Assembly: GCA_021782685.1 (NCBI GenBank)
Contig: JAJXUQ010000035.1
Span: 1-6,019, forward strand
Length of the DNA stretch: 6,019 bases
Direction: 5' to 3'
From: a bacterium
GTDB lineage: Bacteria > Patescibacteriota > Minisyncoccia > Phycocordibacterales > Phycocordibacteraceae
Notes under the pieces: generated by a model
Told to the model about the DNA's origin: nothing
Seen by the model: only the letters and a program-made list of their open reading frames with translations
The model's database searches: none
Part shown: in pieces, positions 1 through 5,666 of the stretch
How positions within the stretch are numbered: position 1 is the stretch's first letter
How the letters are laid out: each line of letters begins with the position of its first letter
Position numbers and translations under genes: made by a program

Positions 1-378
1 GCTTCGCTCAACACCGCTCGCAGCAAGGGCAGCGACGCGGCTATCCAATCCGACCTTTCCACCGTTCAGACGCAAGCGGAGATTTATTACAGTAGTACCG
101 CTGGCGGAAATAGCTACGGGACGCAAGCCTTCTCTTCCGGTTCTGCTGCATCCTGCACGGGTGGTATGTTCTCTGATACGAACGTACATAACGCTCTCGT
201 AGGTGCTGATAATGCAAACGGCGCCGGAAATGTTGACTGCGCCGCCGCCGGTACGAGTTATGTTGCGGCAGCAGCCCTTGTTGCGACGGCAAACACTTAC
301 TGGTGTGTCGATTCGACGGGGAAAGCGGAATCAGTTTCTGCTGCGCTTCCTACAACAGCAATAAGCGCGTGCCCATAA
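1..378 (+). CDS. Type IV pilin, C-terminal part (5' end outside window)
   Basis: The frame is open from base 1 to a TAA at 376-378 and gives 125 residues with no in-window start that makes sense. The reading begins ASLNTARSKGSDAAIQSDLS, the second half of the long N-terminal helix of a type IV pilin; the prepilin leader and the hydrophobic first half lie upstream. After the helix comes a small, Gly/Ala/Ser-rich globular domain with four cysteines (SCT, VDC, YWC, and ACP at the very end). The segment YWCVDSTGKAESV close to the C-terminus is the kind of ending I associate with CPR major pilins. As a pilin it would be cut by the peptidase encoded just downstream, anchored in the cytoplasmic membrane, and polymerised into a surface pilus. 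A Met codon at 166 lies inside the domain and is not a credible start. Role as major rather than minor pilin is inferred. Confidence 0.85.
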   Translation, partial: ASLNTARSKGSDAAIQSDLSTVQTQAEIYYSSTAGGNSYGTQAFSSGSAASCTGGMFSDTNVHNALVGADNANGAGNVDCAAAGTSYVAAAALVATANTYWCVDSTGKAESVSAALPTTAISACP

Positions 379-402
379 TCTGAAAACCAGGGAATATTGC
401 GC

Positions 403-441
403 ATACCAGAAACCCGCGGCTCCGCCGCGGGTTTCTGGTAT
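403..441 (+). terminator. Perfect 18-bp hairpin, probable intrinsic terminator of the pilin gene
   Basis: Bases 403-420 and 424-441 are exact reverse complements (18 bp) around a 3-base loop (TCC, 421-423). The core is very GC-rich (CCCGCGGC / GCCGCGGG) and is flanked by AAA on the left and TTT on the right, as in a roughly symmetric, possibly bidirectional, rho-independent terminator. It starts 24 nt after the pilin stop. The U-tract is weak (TTTCTGGTAT), which lowers certainty. The 3' arm overlaps the promoter-like element of the next gene. Confidence 0.7.
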
Positions 442-444
442 CAT
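436..444 (+). promoter_or_regulatory. Extended -10 promoter element for the pilD operon, likely leaderless
   Basis: TGGTATCAT matches an extended -10 (TGn followed by TAnnnT, here TATCAT at 439-444). Six bases separate it from the ATG at 451, so a start site 7 nt after the hexamer would fall on the A of the ATG, giving a leaderless mRNA. No convincing -35 box and no well-spaced Shine-Dalgarno is seen. The same arrangement occurs before ligA and gatC in this window, which supports it. The first six bases lie in the 3' arm of the terminator hairpin. Confidence 0.55.
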
Positions 445-450
445 GCGGGA

Positions 451-1227
451 ATGTTCCTTTTCTCGCTTGTAGCGCTCTTCGCTCTCGGCGCCATCGTCGC
501 GAGCTTCATCGGCGTGCTCGTCGTGCGCCTCAATACCGGCGAGAGTTTCCTCGCGGGCCGTTCGCGCTGCGATGCGTGCGCGAGACCTCTCTCACCGCTC
601 GCGCTCGTGCCGATCGTCTCCTACCTCCTCTCCCGCGGCCGCGCGCGCTGCTGCGGCGCGCGCCTTTCGCCTTACGCGCCGCTTACGGAAGCCCTCTTGG
701 GCGCGCTCTTCGCACTCGCCTATCTCCGGGTCGGCTTCGCCGCCGCGCTCCTGCCGCTTCTCCTTGCGCTCGGGGCGCTCCTTGCGCTCGTGCTCTATGA
801 CCTCATGCATCAGATATTGCCGCCGGCCCTTCTCGCGGCATTCGTCCTTGCGGCGGCGGGTACGGGATTCCTGCTCGCCCCCGATCTCCCGGCGTTCGGA
901 TCCTCGGTCATCGTCGCGGGCGCTCTCGCGCTCTTCCTCGCTCTCATCCATTTCCTCTCCCGCGGCCGCGCCATGGGGCTTGCCGACGCGCCGCTTGCCT
1001 TCGGTCTCGCGCTCCTTACTGGTCCCGCCGCGCTTTCCGGATTCGTCTTCTCGTTCTGGATCGGCGCCGCTATAGGGATAACCATATTGGCGCGGAGGCC
1101 GCGCGGGTCTAGAATGGGAGTCGAGGTACCGTTCGCGCCTTACCTGGCAGCCGGCTTCCTCCTTGCGTACTTCATCCAATGGAATCCTTTCGCTATCATC
1201 GCCGCAACTTCTCTGTCGGGCAAATGA
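451..1227 (+). CDS. pilD: Prepilin peptidase (type IV leader peptidase, PilD/GspO family)
   Basis: A 258-residue polytopic membrane aspartyl protease that removes prepilin leaders and, in many relatives, N-methylates the new N-terminus. Family order is intact: a first membrane segment with ASFIGVLVVRLNTGES (17-32), a cysteine-bearing cytoplasmic loop (C40, C43, C67, C68) with VPIVSYL (53-59), then several hydrophobic helices. The likely catalytic aspartates are D117 (LVLYDLMHQILPP) and D179 (MGLADAPLAFG). The C-terminal EVPFAPYLAAG (225-235) matches the family's PFGPxLAxG. Two oddities: the usual GxGD reads GLAD, and the second CxxC reads AxCC. I chose ATG 451 because it gives the normal family N-terminus; an in-frame ATT/ATG-type extension to 397 would translate the terminator hairpin. 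Its TGA overlaps the next ATG by 4 nt (ATGA), so the downstream minor pilins are probably co-translated. Family assignment is firm; activity with the altered motifs is inferred. Confidence 0.92.
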   Translation: MFLFSLVALFALGAIVASFIGVLVVRLNTGESFLAGRSRCDACARPLSPLALVPIVSYLLSRGRARCCGARLSPYAPLTEALLGALFALAYLRVGFAAALLPLLLALGALLALVLYDLMHQILPPALLAAFVLAAAGTGFLLAPDLPAFGSSVIVAGALALFLALIHFLSRGRAMGLADAPLAFGLALLTGPAALSGFVFSFWIGAAIGITILARRPRGSRMGVEVPFAPYLAAGFLLAYFIQWNPFAIIAATSLSGK

Positions 1228-1889
1228 ACAGAGCGCGCGGAGCCGTCCGCGGCTTCACGCTCATCGAGCTCTTGGTCGTGCTGGCGATTATCGTCATCCT
1301 CACCGCGATCGTGCTGACCAGCCAGAGCACGTTCAACAAGACGATCGTCCTCGCGAATACCGCGTATGACGTCGCGCTTACGCTCCGTGCCACCGAGACC
1401 TACGGTATCGGCAATCGCGCAGTCGGATCCACAGCGAATACGGGATACGGTCTCGACTTCCAGAAGGCGACGCCGAATTCTTTCATTCTTTTCGCCGACC
1501 TCTATCCGCCAGTCGGTTCGACAGGGCTCTGCCATACGCCTCTCGGAAGCCCTACGGGTCCGGGGGCTGTTCCGGGCAACTGCGCGTATGACGCGAACCA
1601 AAACGAGAAGGTTACGGACTACACGCTCGGGAACGGCATCACGATAAGCAACTTCTGCGCCTCTTCAGGCAGCACTTGGCTGTGCGCAAACAACGGACCT
1701 CTCACTTCGCTCGATATCGTCTTCGCGCGCCCGAACCCGGACCCCTTCATAAAAGTGTCGACCCTCGGAACGTCCCCCGTCTCGGCGACGGCGGCTTGTC
1801 TTACTCTTTCTTCGGCTTCCGGCGGTTCGCGTTTTATTTCGGTTACCGCGGCGGGGGAGATAACGACCGCGACTTCATCATGCCCATGA
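1224..1889 (+). CDS. Minor prepilin, GspH/FimT-like
   Basis: A 221-residue prepilin. The N-terminus MNRARGAVRG is a basic 10-residue leader ending in Gly, followed by FTLIELLVVLAIIVILT with Phe at +1 and Glu at +5: a textbook PilD cleavage site and pilin helix. The C-terminal part contains LDIVFARPNPDPFIK and ends SRFISVTAAGEITTATSSCP, the beta-strand/GxI pattern typical of the GspH/FimT/FimU domain. In type II secretion and type IV pili this protein sits beneath the tip complex and links it to the filament. Six cysteines lie in the exported domain and the chain ends in CP, like the pilin at the window start. ATG 1224 overlaps the pilD stop (ATGA); a more upstream in-frame ATG (1179) would only add 15 non-leader residues. 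The H-type call is moderately strong; its exact partners are inferred from position. Confidence 0.85.
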   Translation: MNRARGAVRGFTLIELLVVLAIIVILTAIVLTSQSTFNKTIVLANTAYDVALTLRATETYGIGNRAVGSTANTGYGLDFQKATPNSFILFADLYPPVGSTGLCHTPLGSPTGPGAVPGNCAYDANQNEKVTDYTLGNGITISNFCASSGSTWLCANNGPLTSLDIVFARPNPDPFIKVSTLGTSPVSATAACLTLSSASGGSRFISVTAAGEITTATSSCP

Positions 1890-2443
1890 CCCGCTCCAGA
1901 GGAGGCTACACGCTTGTCGAACTCATCGTCGCGATGGGACTCTTCGCGCTCGTCATGCTGCTTGCCTCGGGCGCGTATATCATGATGATAGGCGCAAACC
2001 GGCAGGCGCAAGCCATCTCTACCGGCATCGACAACCTCTCTTTCGCACTCGAGAGCATGACGCGTAATATCCGCACGGGTACGAGTTATGATTGCGGCAG
2101 CCCCAATAACAACAACGGCCAGGCTACCAATAGCTGCCCGAGCGGATCAAGCATCTTTTCCTTCACGGATCAAAGCCTCAATACCGTTTCTTATATGCTC
2201 AGCAATGCCTCGATACAAAGATCGACCGACGGCGGGCAGACATGGGTCCAGCTTACCGATCCGTCGGTGAAGATCTCGTCGCTTATGTTCTATGCCTATT
2301 ACACGGATTCGACGAGCGGGAAACAGCCGCGGGTTACGATCGTCATCTCGGGTTCCGTTTCTTCAGGCCCCGGGAAAACGGACTCCTTTACGGTCGAGAC
2401 CGGCGCGACGATGCGCGGCGTTAATATAGGAACCGGCGGATAA
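1886..2443 (+). CDS. Minor prepilin, GspJ/PilW-like
   Basis: A 185-residue prepilin with a very short leader, MTRSRGG, then YTLVELIVAMGLFALVMLLA. Glu at +5 is present; the +1 residue is Tyr, where Phe or Met is usual. After the helix, IDNLSFALESMTRNIRTG resembles the PilW/GspJ pattern in which the helix continues into a FALE..R.IR stretch. Two cysteines lie 15 residues apart (YDCG, NSCP) in an Asn-rich loop. The rest is a beta-rich domain with STDGGQTWVQL and PRVTIVISG. ATG 1886 forms an ATGA overlap with the upstream stop; ATG 1880 is an alternative adding two residues. In known systems GspJ joins GspI and GspK in the tip complex. J-type rather than another minor pilin is a judgement from the FALE motif and neighbours. 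Confidence 0.78.
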   Translation: MTRSRGGYTLVELIVAMGLFALVMLLASGAYIMMIGANRQAQAISTGIDNLSFALESMTRNIRTGTSYDCGSPNNNNGQATNSCPSGSSIFSFTDQSLNTVSYMLSNASIQRSTDGGQTWVQLTDPSVKISSLMFYAYYTDSTSGKQPRVTIVISGSVSSGPGKTDSFTVETGATMRGVNIGTGG

Positions 2444-2446
2444 CTT

Positions 2447-3091
2447 ATGGAAGGATCCACTATCAAACGAGCGAGCCGAAAAGGGAATCCCCATCTTCCT
2501 TCCGGAGACGGGCATGTGCGGCGCCGCGGATTTACCCTCGTCGAGACCATGGTCGCGGTAGCCATCCTCATGCTTTCGGTCGCGGGGCCGCTGATCGTCG
2601 CGGACCGCGCTATCGTCGCCGCCGATTCGGCGAAATATCAGCTCACCGCCTCCTACCTCGCGCAGGAAGGTATCGAATACGTCCGCGCGATGCGTGATAA
2701 CGCATACCTTTCCGCGTACCAGGCGAATCAATCTAACAGCAGCGCGTGGTGGAACGGTTCGAACGGTTTCCTCACCTCCAATTCTTCTGGCTCGATCACC
2801 CCCTGTGTCTCGGCGACCTGTACGCTCGACCCGACGCTCACTATGGGAGCGGGGAACGGCAAAGCACTTCAGGTTTGTAACGGCGCCTGCACGCCGCTCT
2901 ATCTTAATGCGAGCGGGATGTATACGGAGCAGAGCACCGGCAACACGCAGACGCCATTTACCCGGACGGTAGAAATCACCTACTCGTCGCAGACACAGGA
3001 CAATGCGGAAGTAAGCTCCTCCGTGTCGTGGAACTTCCACGGTACCAATTACTCCGTCACCATTATCGATAATCTTACGCCATGGCAATAA
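2447..3091 (+). CDS. Minor prepilin, GspI/PilV-like
   Basis: A 214-residue prepilin. The cleavage site is RRRG|FTLVETMVAVAILMLSVAG (Phe +1, Glu +5), and the following AKYQLTASYLAQEGIEYVRAMRDN matches the GspI/PilV helix pattern in which residues such as LAxEGIE follow the membrane segment. The exported domain is rich in Ser, Thr and Asn, with several N-x-S/T sequences, and carries four cysteines in two close pairs (PCVSATC and VCNGAC), which suggests local disulfides. It starts 3 nt after the upstream stop and runs 10 nt into the next gene. From ATG 2447 the leader would be 28 residues, long for this family. An alternative GTG at 2516 has GGAG at 2504-2507, 8 nt upstream, and would give the leader (f)MRRRG; which start is used is unresolved. 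GspI nucleates the tip with J and K in characterised systems. Confidence 0.8.
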   Translation: MEGSTIKRASRKGNPHLPSGDGHVRRRGFTLVETMVAVAILMLSVAGPLIVADRAIVAADSAKYQLTASYLAQEGIEYVRAMRDNAYLSAYQANQSNSSAWWNGSNGFLTSNSSGSITPCVSATCTLDPTLTMGAGNGKALQVCNGACTPLYLNASGMYTEQSTGNTQTPFTRTVEITYSSQTQDNAEVSSSVSWNFHGTNYSVTIIDNLTPWQ

Positions 3092-3627
3092 ACCGACAGC
3101 AGAAGGCACACGGACGACGACGCGGGTTCGCGCTCCTTATCGCAGTCATTTTCATGTCGGTGATGCTCGTTCTCGGCATCATCCTCGGCTCCCTCGGCTA
3201 TAAGCAGCAGGTACTTACGTCCTCGGCTATCGAGTCGCAGTATGCGTTCTATGCAGCCGATGCGGCGCTCGAATGCGGCTTGTTTGCCGATCAGAAAATG
3301 AACACGTTTGCCTACAGCAGCAACCTCTCCGCGTCCGCACCATCGCTCGCTTGTCGCGACATACAACCATATTCCGCGCCGCAGACCATTCGTCACACGA
3401 CGACCGAATGGGTTACCAAGAATCGCATTTCTGTCGATTCCGGTTTGGGGACGAGCTGCGCAGACGTCACGGTCTATAAGCCGTCGGACCCTCTGGGTAC
3501 CACGTACATCTTCTCGCAGGGATATGACGTCCCTTGCAGTACCGTCGTCGCCGCCGGAGGCACTACCGCGGCAACTTTATTGAGCTCTCCGCGGCTCGTG
3601 GTGCGCGGCCTAAGCGCCCACTATTAA
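3082..3627 (+). CDS. Minor prepilin-like tip protein, PilX/GspK-like
   Basis: A 181-residue protein with a basic leader MAINRQQKAHGRRRG, then FALLIAVIFMSVMLVLGIIL. It lacks the glutamate at +5 (Ile instead), which is the hallmark of GspK and a common trait of PilX, the subunits that cap the filament. After the membrane helix, SSAIESQYAFYAADAALECG matches the PilX_N/GspK signature in which A.(Y/F)AA(D/E)AAL follows the helix. The exported part is about 120 residues, far smaller than a true GspK (around 300) and nearer PilX size. It has four cysteines. It is last in the H-J-I-K row and overlaps the previous gene by 10 nt. The cap role is inferred from the missing Glu5 and the gene order. No terminator is visible in the 28 nt before ligA. 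Confidence 0.78.
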   Translation: MAINRQQKAHGRRRGFALLIAVIFMSVMLVLGIILGSLGYKQQVLTSSAIESQYAFYAADAALECGLFADQKMNTFAYSSNLSASAPSLACRDIQPYSAPQTIRHTTTEWVTKNRISVDSGLGTSCADVTVYKPSDPLGTTYIFSQGYDVPCSTVVAAGGTTAATLLSSPRLVVRGLSAHY

Positions 3628-3638
3628 AATCTCCAGGC

Positions 3639-3647
3639 TGGTATAGT
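3639..3647 (+). promoter_or_regulatory. Extended -10 promoter element for ligA, likely leaderless
   Basis: TGGTATAGT is a near-consensus extended -10 (TGG then TATAGT at 3642-3647), the strongest of the three in the window. Eight bases separate it from the ATG at 3656; initiation on A3654 or A3656 would leave 0-2 untranslated bases. No Shine-Dalgarno is present between it and the start codon. It sits in the short gap after the minor pilin operon, so ligA probably has its own transcript. Confidence 0.65.
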
Positions 3648-3655
3648 GACGGCAT

Positions 3656-5653
3656 ATGGCTGTCCCGAAAAAGGCAAGGGAGCGCAGCGCAAAGCTTCGC
3701 GCCACCATAACGAAGTACCGCGCGCTTCAGCACGAGCAAGACCTGTCGCCGCTCTCGCCGGAGGCGCTTGATTCGCTCAAGTACGAACTCGCTTCTCTCG
3801 AGGAGCGTTATCCGGAACTCATCACGAGCGACTCGCCGACGCAAGTGGTCGCTGGCGCACCCGTGCCGTTCTTGAAGAAAGTGCGCCACGCGGTGCCGCA
3901 GTGGTCGTTCAACGATGCCTTTACCGAAGAAGACATACGCGATTTCGATACGCGCGTCCGGAAATCCTCGGGCGCGGCGCCGACCTATGATCTCGAGCTC
4001 AAGATTGACGGGCTGAAGGTCGTCCTCACGTACGAGAAGGGCGTACTCGTCACGGCCGCTACGCGCGGCGACGGCATCGTCGGCGAGGACGTCACGCACA
4101 ACATCCGCACGATCGCTTCGGTGCCGGAACGGCTTGCGCGTCCGGTCGATCTTATCGCCGAAGGCGAGGTGTACCTCGCGCGGTCGGGCTTCGCGAGACT
4201 GAACGCGGAGCGCGTGGCGGAAGGCGCACCCGCGTTCGCCAACCCGAGGAATGCCGCGGCGGGCTCCATTCGCCAGCTTGATCCGAAGATTGCCGCGGCG
4301 CGCCCGCTCGGCGTCTTCGTCTACGATCTCGCGCGGACTTCCGAGACATTCCCGCCCTCGCAGAGCGAGGAGCTCGAATACCTCTCGACGCTCGGCTTCC
4401 CGGTCAACTCTGAGCATCGTCATGCCGACTCGCTCGACGAAGTCTTCGCCTATTGGCGGGCATGGCAGGGGCGCGCGCGCGAAAGCGTCGACTACCAGAT
4501 CGACGGGATCGTGCTGAAGGTCGAGTCGCGCGCGGCGCAGGAAGCGCTCGGCTATACCGGCAAGGCGCCGCGCTGGGGCATCGCGTATAAGTTTCCGCCC
4601 GAACAGGTGCAGACGATACTCGAGGACATCTCGCTTCAGGTGGGGCGCACGGGGAAGCTGACGCCGGTCGCGCACCTGCAGAGCGTCGCGGTCGCCGGCA
4701 CCGTCGTCGCGCGCGCGACGCTCCACAACGAAGATTTCATAAAAGAGAAAGATATCCGCATCGGCGACACGGTCATCCTGCAGAAGGCCGGCGACATCAT
4801 TCCCGAGATCGTATCGGTCATCAAGGAACTGCGTCCGGAGGGCGCGAAGGCATGGGCATTCCCGACGCACTCGCCTTTGTGCGGAGGCGACGGTGCGATC
4901 GAGCGCATCCCGGGCGAGGCGGCGCACCGCTGCGTGACCGCCGGCTCGTTCGAGCAGCAAGCGCGGAAGATCATCCACTTTGCGGGCAAGCACGCGCTCG
5001 ATATCGACGGCATGGGGCGCGAAACGGTGAAGACGCTCATGGAGCACGAACTCATCGCCGACTTCGATGACCTCTTCGAGCTCACCAGAGATGAGCTGCT
5101 CGCGCTCGAAGGGTTCGAGGAGACGAGAGCGAACAATCTCATCAAGAGCATCCGCGCGGCGCGGAAGGTGCCGTTTGATCGCCTTCTCGTCGGACTCGGG
5201 ATACCGCACGTGGGCGAAGAGAACGCTTACCTGCTCGCGACGCGCTTTGGCACGCTCGCGAAGCTCCGTGCTGCGAGCAGGGAGACGCTCGCGAAAGTCA
5301 AAGGTATCGGGCCTATCATCGGCGCGTCGGTCGCGTCGTGGTTCGCCGACGCCGAGAATCGCGCCCTCATCGGGCGGCTCGAGAAACACCTCAAGGTCGG
5401 GCGGATCGTTCCGTCGAAGGCGGGCCCGCTCTCGGGCCGGACGGTCGTGGTGACCGGAACGCTGCCGACGCTCTCGCGCGAAGAAGCCGAGGCGCGCGTG
5501 CGCGCGGCGGGCGGGAAGGCCGCCGCGACGGTCTCGGCGAAGACAGCGTTTGTCGTCGCGGGCACCTCGCCCGGCACGAAGCTTCGGAAGGCAGAACAGC
5601 TCGGCATTCCGGTCATCGGAGAAGCCGAGTTCCTCAAGCGGCTTCGGGCGTGA
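3656..5653 (+). CDS. ligA: NAD+-dependent DNA ligase LigA
   Basis: A full-length, 665-residue ligase (E. coli LigA is 671) that seals 5'-phosphate/3'-OH nicks using NAD+. Domains in order: Ia (about 1-65), which normally binds the NMN half of NAD+; the adenylation domain with nucleophile K116 in LELKIDG, TRGDGIVGEDVTHNIRTI (136-153), AEGEVYL (168-174), FANPRNAAAGSIRQLDP (194-210) and DGIVLKVE (283-290), then KFPPEQ (312-317); an OB fold with LQVGRTGKLTPVA (327-339) and LHNEDF (356-361); a zinc-finger region (405-432); helix-hairpin-helix repeats (about 433-580); and a C-terminal BRCT domain (589-665). Unusual points: domain Ia keeps the His (H26) and last Asp (D39) but has Q25, P35 and L38 where Tyr, Asp and Tyr are usual, and the zinc finger keeps only C409 and C426, with S406 and S431 replacing the other two. 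The reading frame, length and catalytic motifs are intact, so it is very probably functional. ATG 3656 fits the family start and the adjacent promoter. The stop TGA begins the gatC promoter element. Confidence 0.97.
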   Translation: MAVPKKARERSAKLRATITKYRALQHEQDLSPLSPEALDSLKYELASLEERYPELITSDSPTQVVAGAPVPFLKKVRHAVPQWSFNDAFTEEDIRDFDTRVRKSSGAAPTYDLELKIDGLKVVLTYEKGVLVTAATRGDGIVGEDVTHNIRTIASVPERLARPVDLIAEGEVYLARSGFARLNAERVAEGAPAFANPRNAAAGSIRQLDPKIAAARPLGVFVYDLARTSETFPPSQSEELEYLSTLGFPVNSEHRHADSLDEVFAYWRAWQGRARESVDYQIDGIVLKVESRAAQEALGYTGKAPRWGIAYKFPPEQVQTILEDISLQVGRTGKLTPVAHLQSVAVAGTVVARATLHNEDFIKEKDIRIGDTVILQKAGDIIPEIVSVIKELRPEGAKAWAFPTHSPLCGGDGAIERIPGEAAHRCVTAGSFEQQARKIIHFAGKHALDIDGMGRETVKTLMEHELIADFDDLFELTRDELLALEGFEETRANNLIKSIRAARKVPFDRLLVGLGIPHVGEENAYLLATRFGTLAKLRAASRETLAKVKGIGPIIGASVASWFADAENRALIGRLEKHLKVGRIVPSKAGPLSGRTVVVTGTLPTLSREEAEARVRAAGGKAAATVSAKTAFVVAGTSPGTKLRKAEQLGIPVIGEAEFLKRLRA

Positions 5654-5659
5654 TAGAGT
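5651..5659 (+). promoter_or_regulatory. Extended -10-like element for gatC, overlapping the ligA stop codon
   Basis: TGATAGAGT fits the TGnTAnnnT pattern (hexamer TAGAGT at 5654-5659), 7 bases before the ATG at 5667. Its TG is the first two bases of the ligA TGA. A start on A5666 or A5667 would be leaderless or nearly so. It is weaker than the ligA element, and co-transcription with ligA is also possible; the match in spacing to the two other elements is the main support. Confidence 0.45.
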
Positions 5660-5666
5660 GCAGGCA

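Noticed and set aside
397..450. N-terminal extension of pilD to 397
   Set aside because: It would translate through the 18-bp terminator hairpin and add 18 residues not found in the family; ATG 451 gives the normal N-terminus and fits the promoter spacing.
592..1179. Long open frames on both strands inside pilD (for example minus 592-1179 and plus 572-1075)
   Set aside because: The translations are Arg/Ser- or Arg/Glu-rich, low in complexity and without motifs, while the 451-1227 frame has clear prepilin peptidase signatures.
250..2090. 13-nt identical string GGTACGAGTTATG at 250-262 and 2078-2090
   Set aside because: Both copies encode Gly-Thr-Ser-Tyr in pilin-like proteins. With only two short copies, chance or shared codon use is enough; there is no repeat structure around them.
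3628..3655. Possible terminator between the PilX-like gene and ligA
   Set aside because: No inverted repeat with a T-run is present in these 28 bases; only the promoter-like element is supported.
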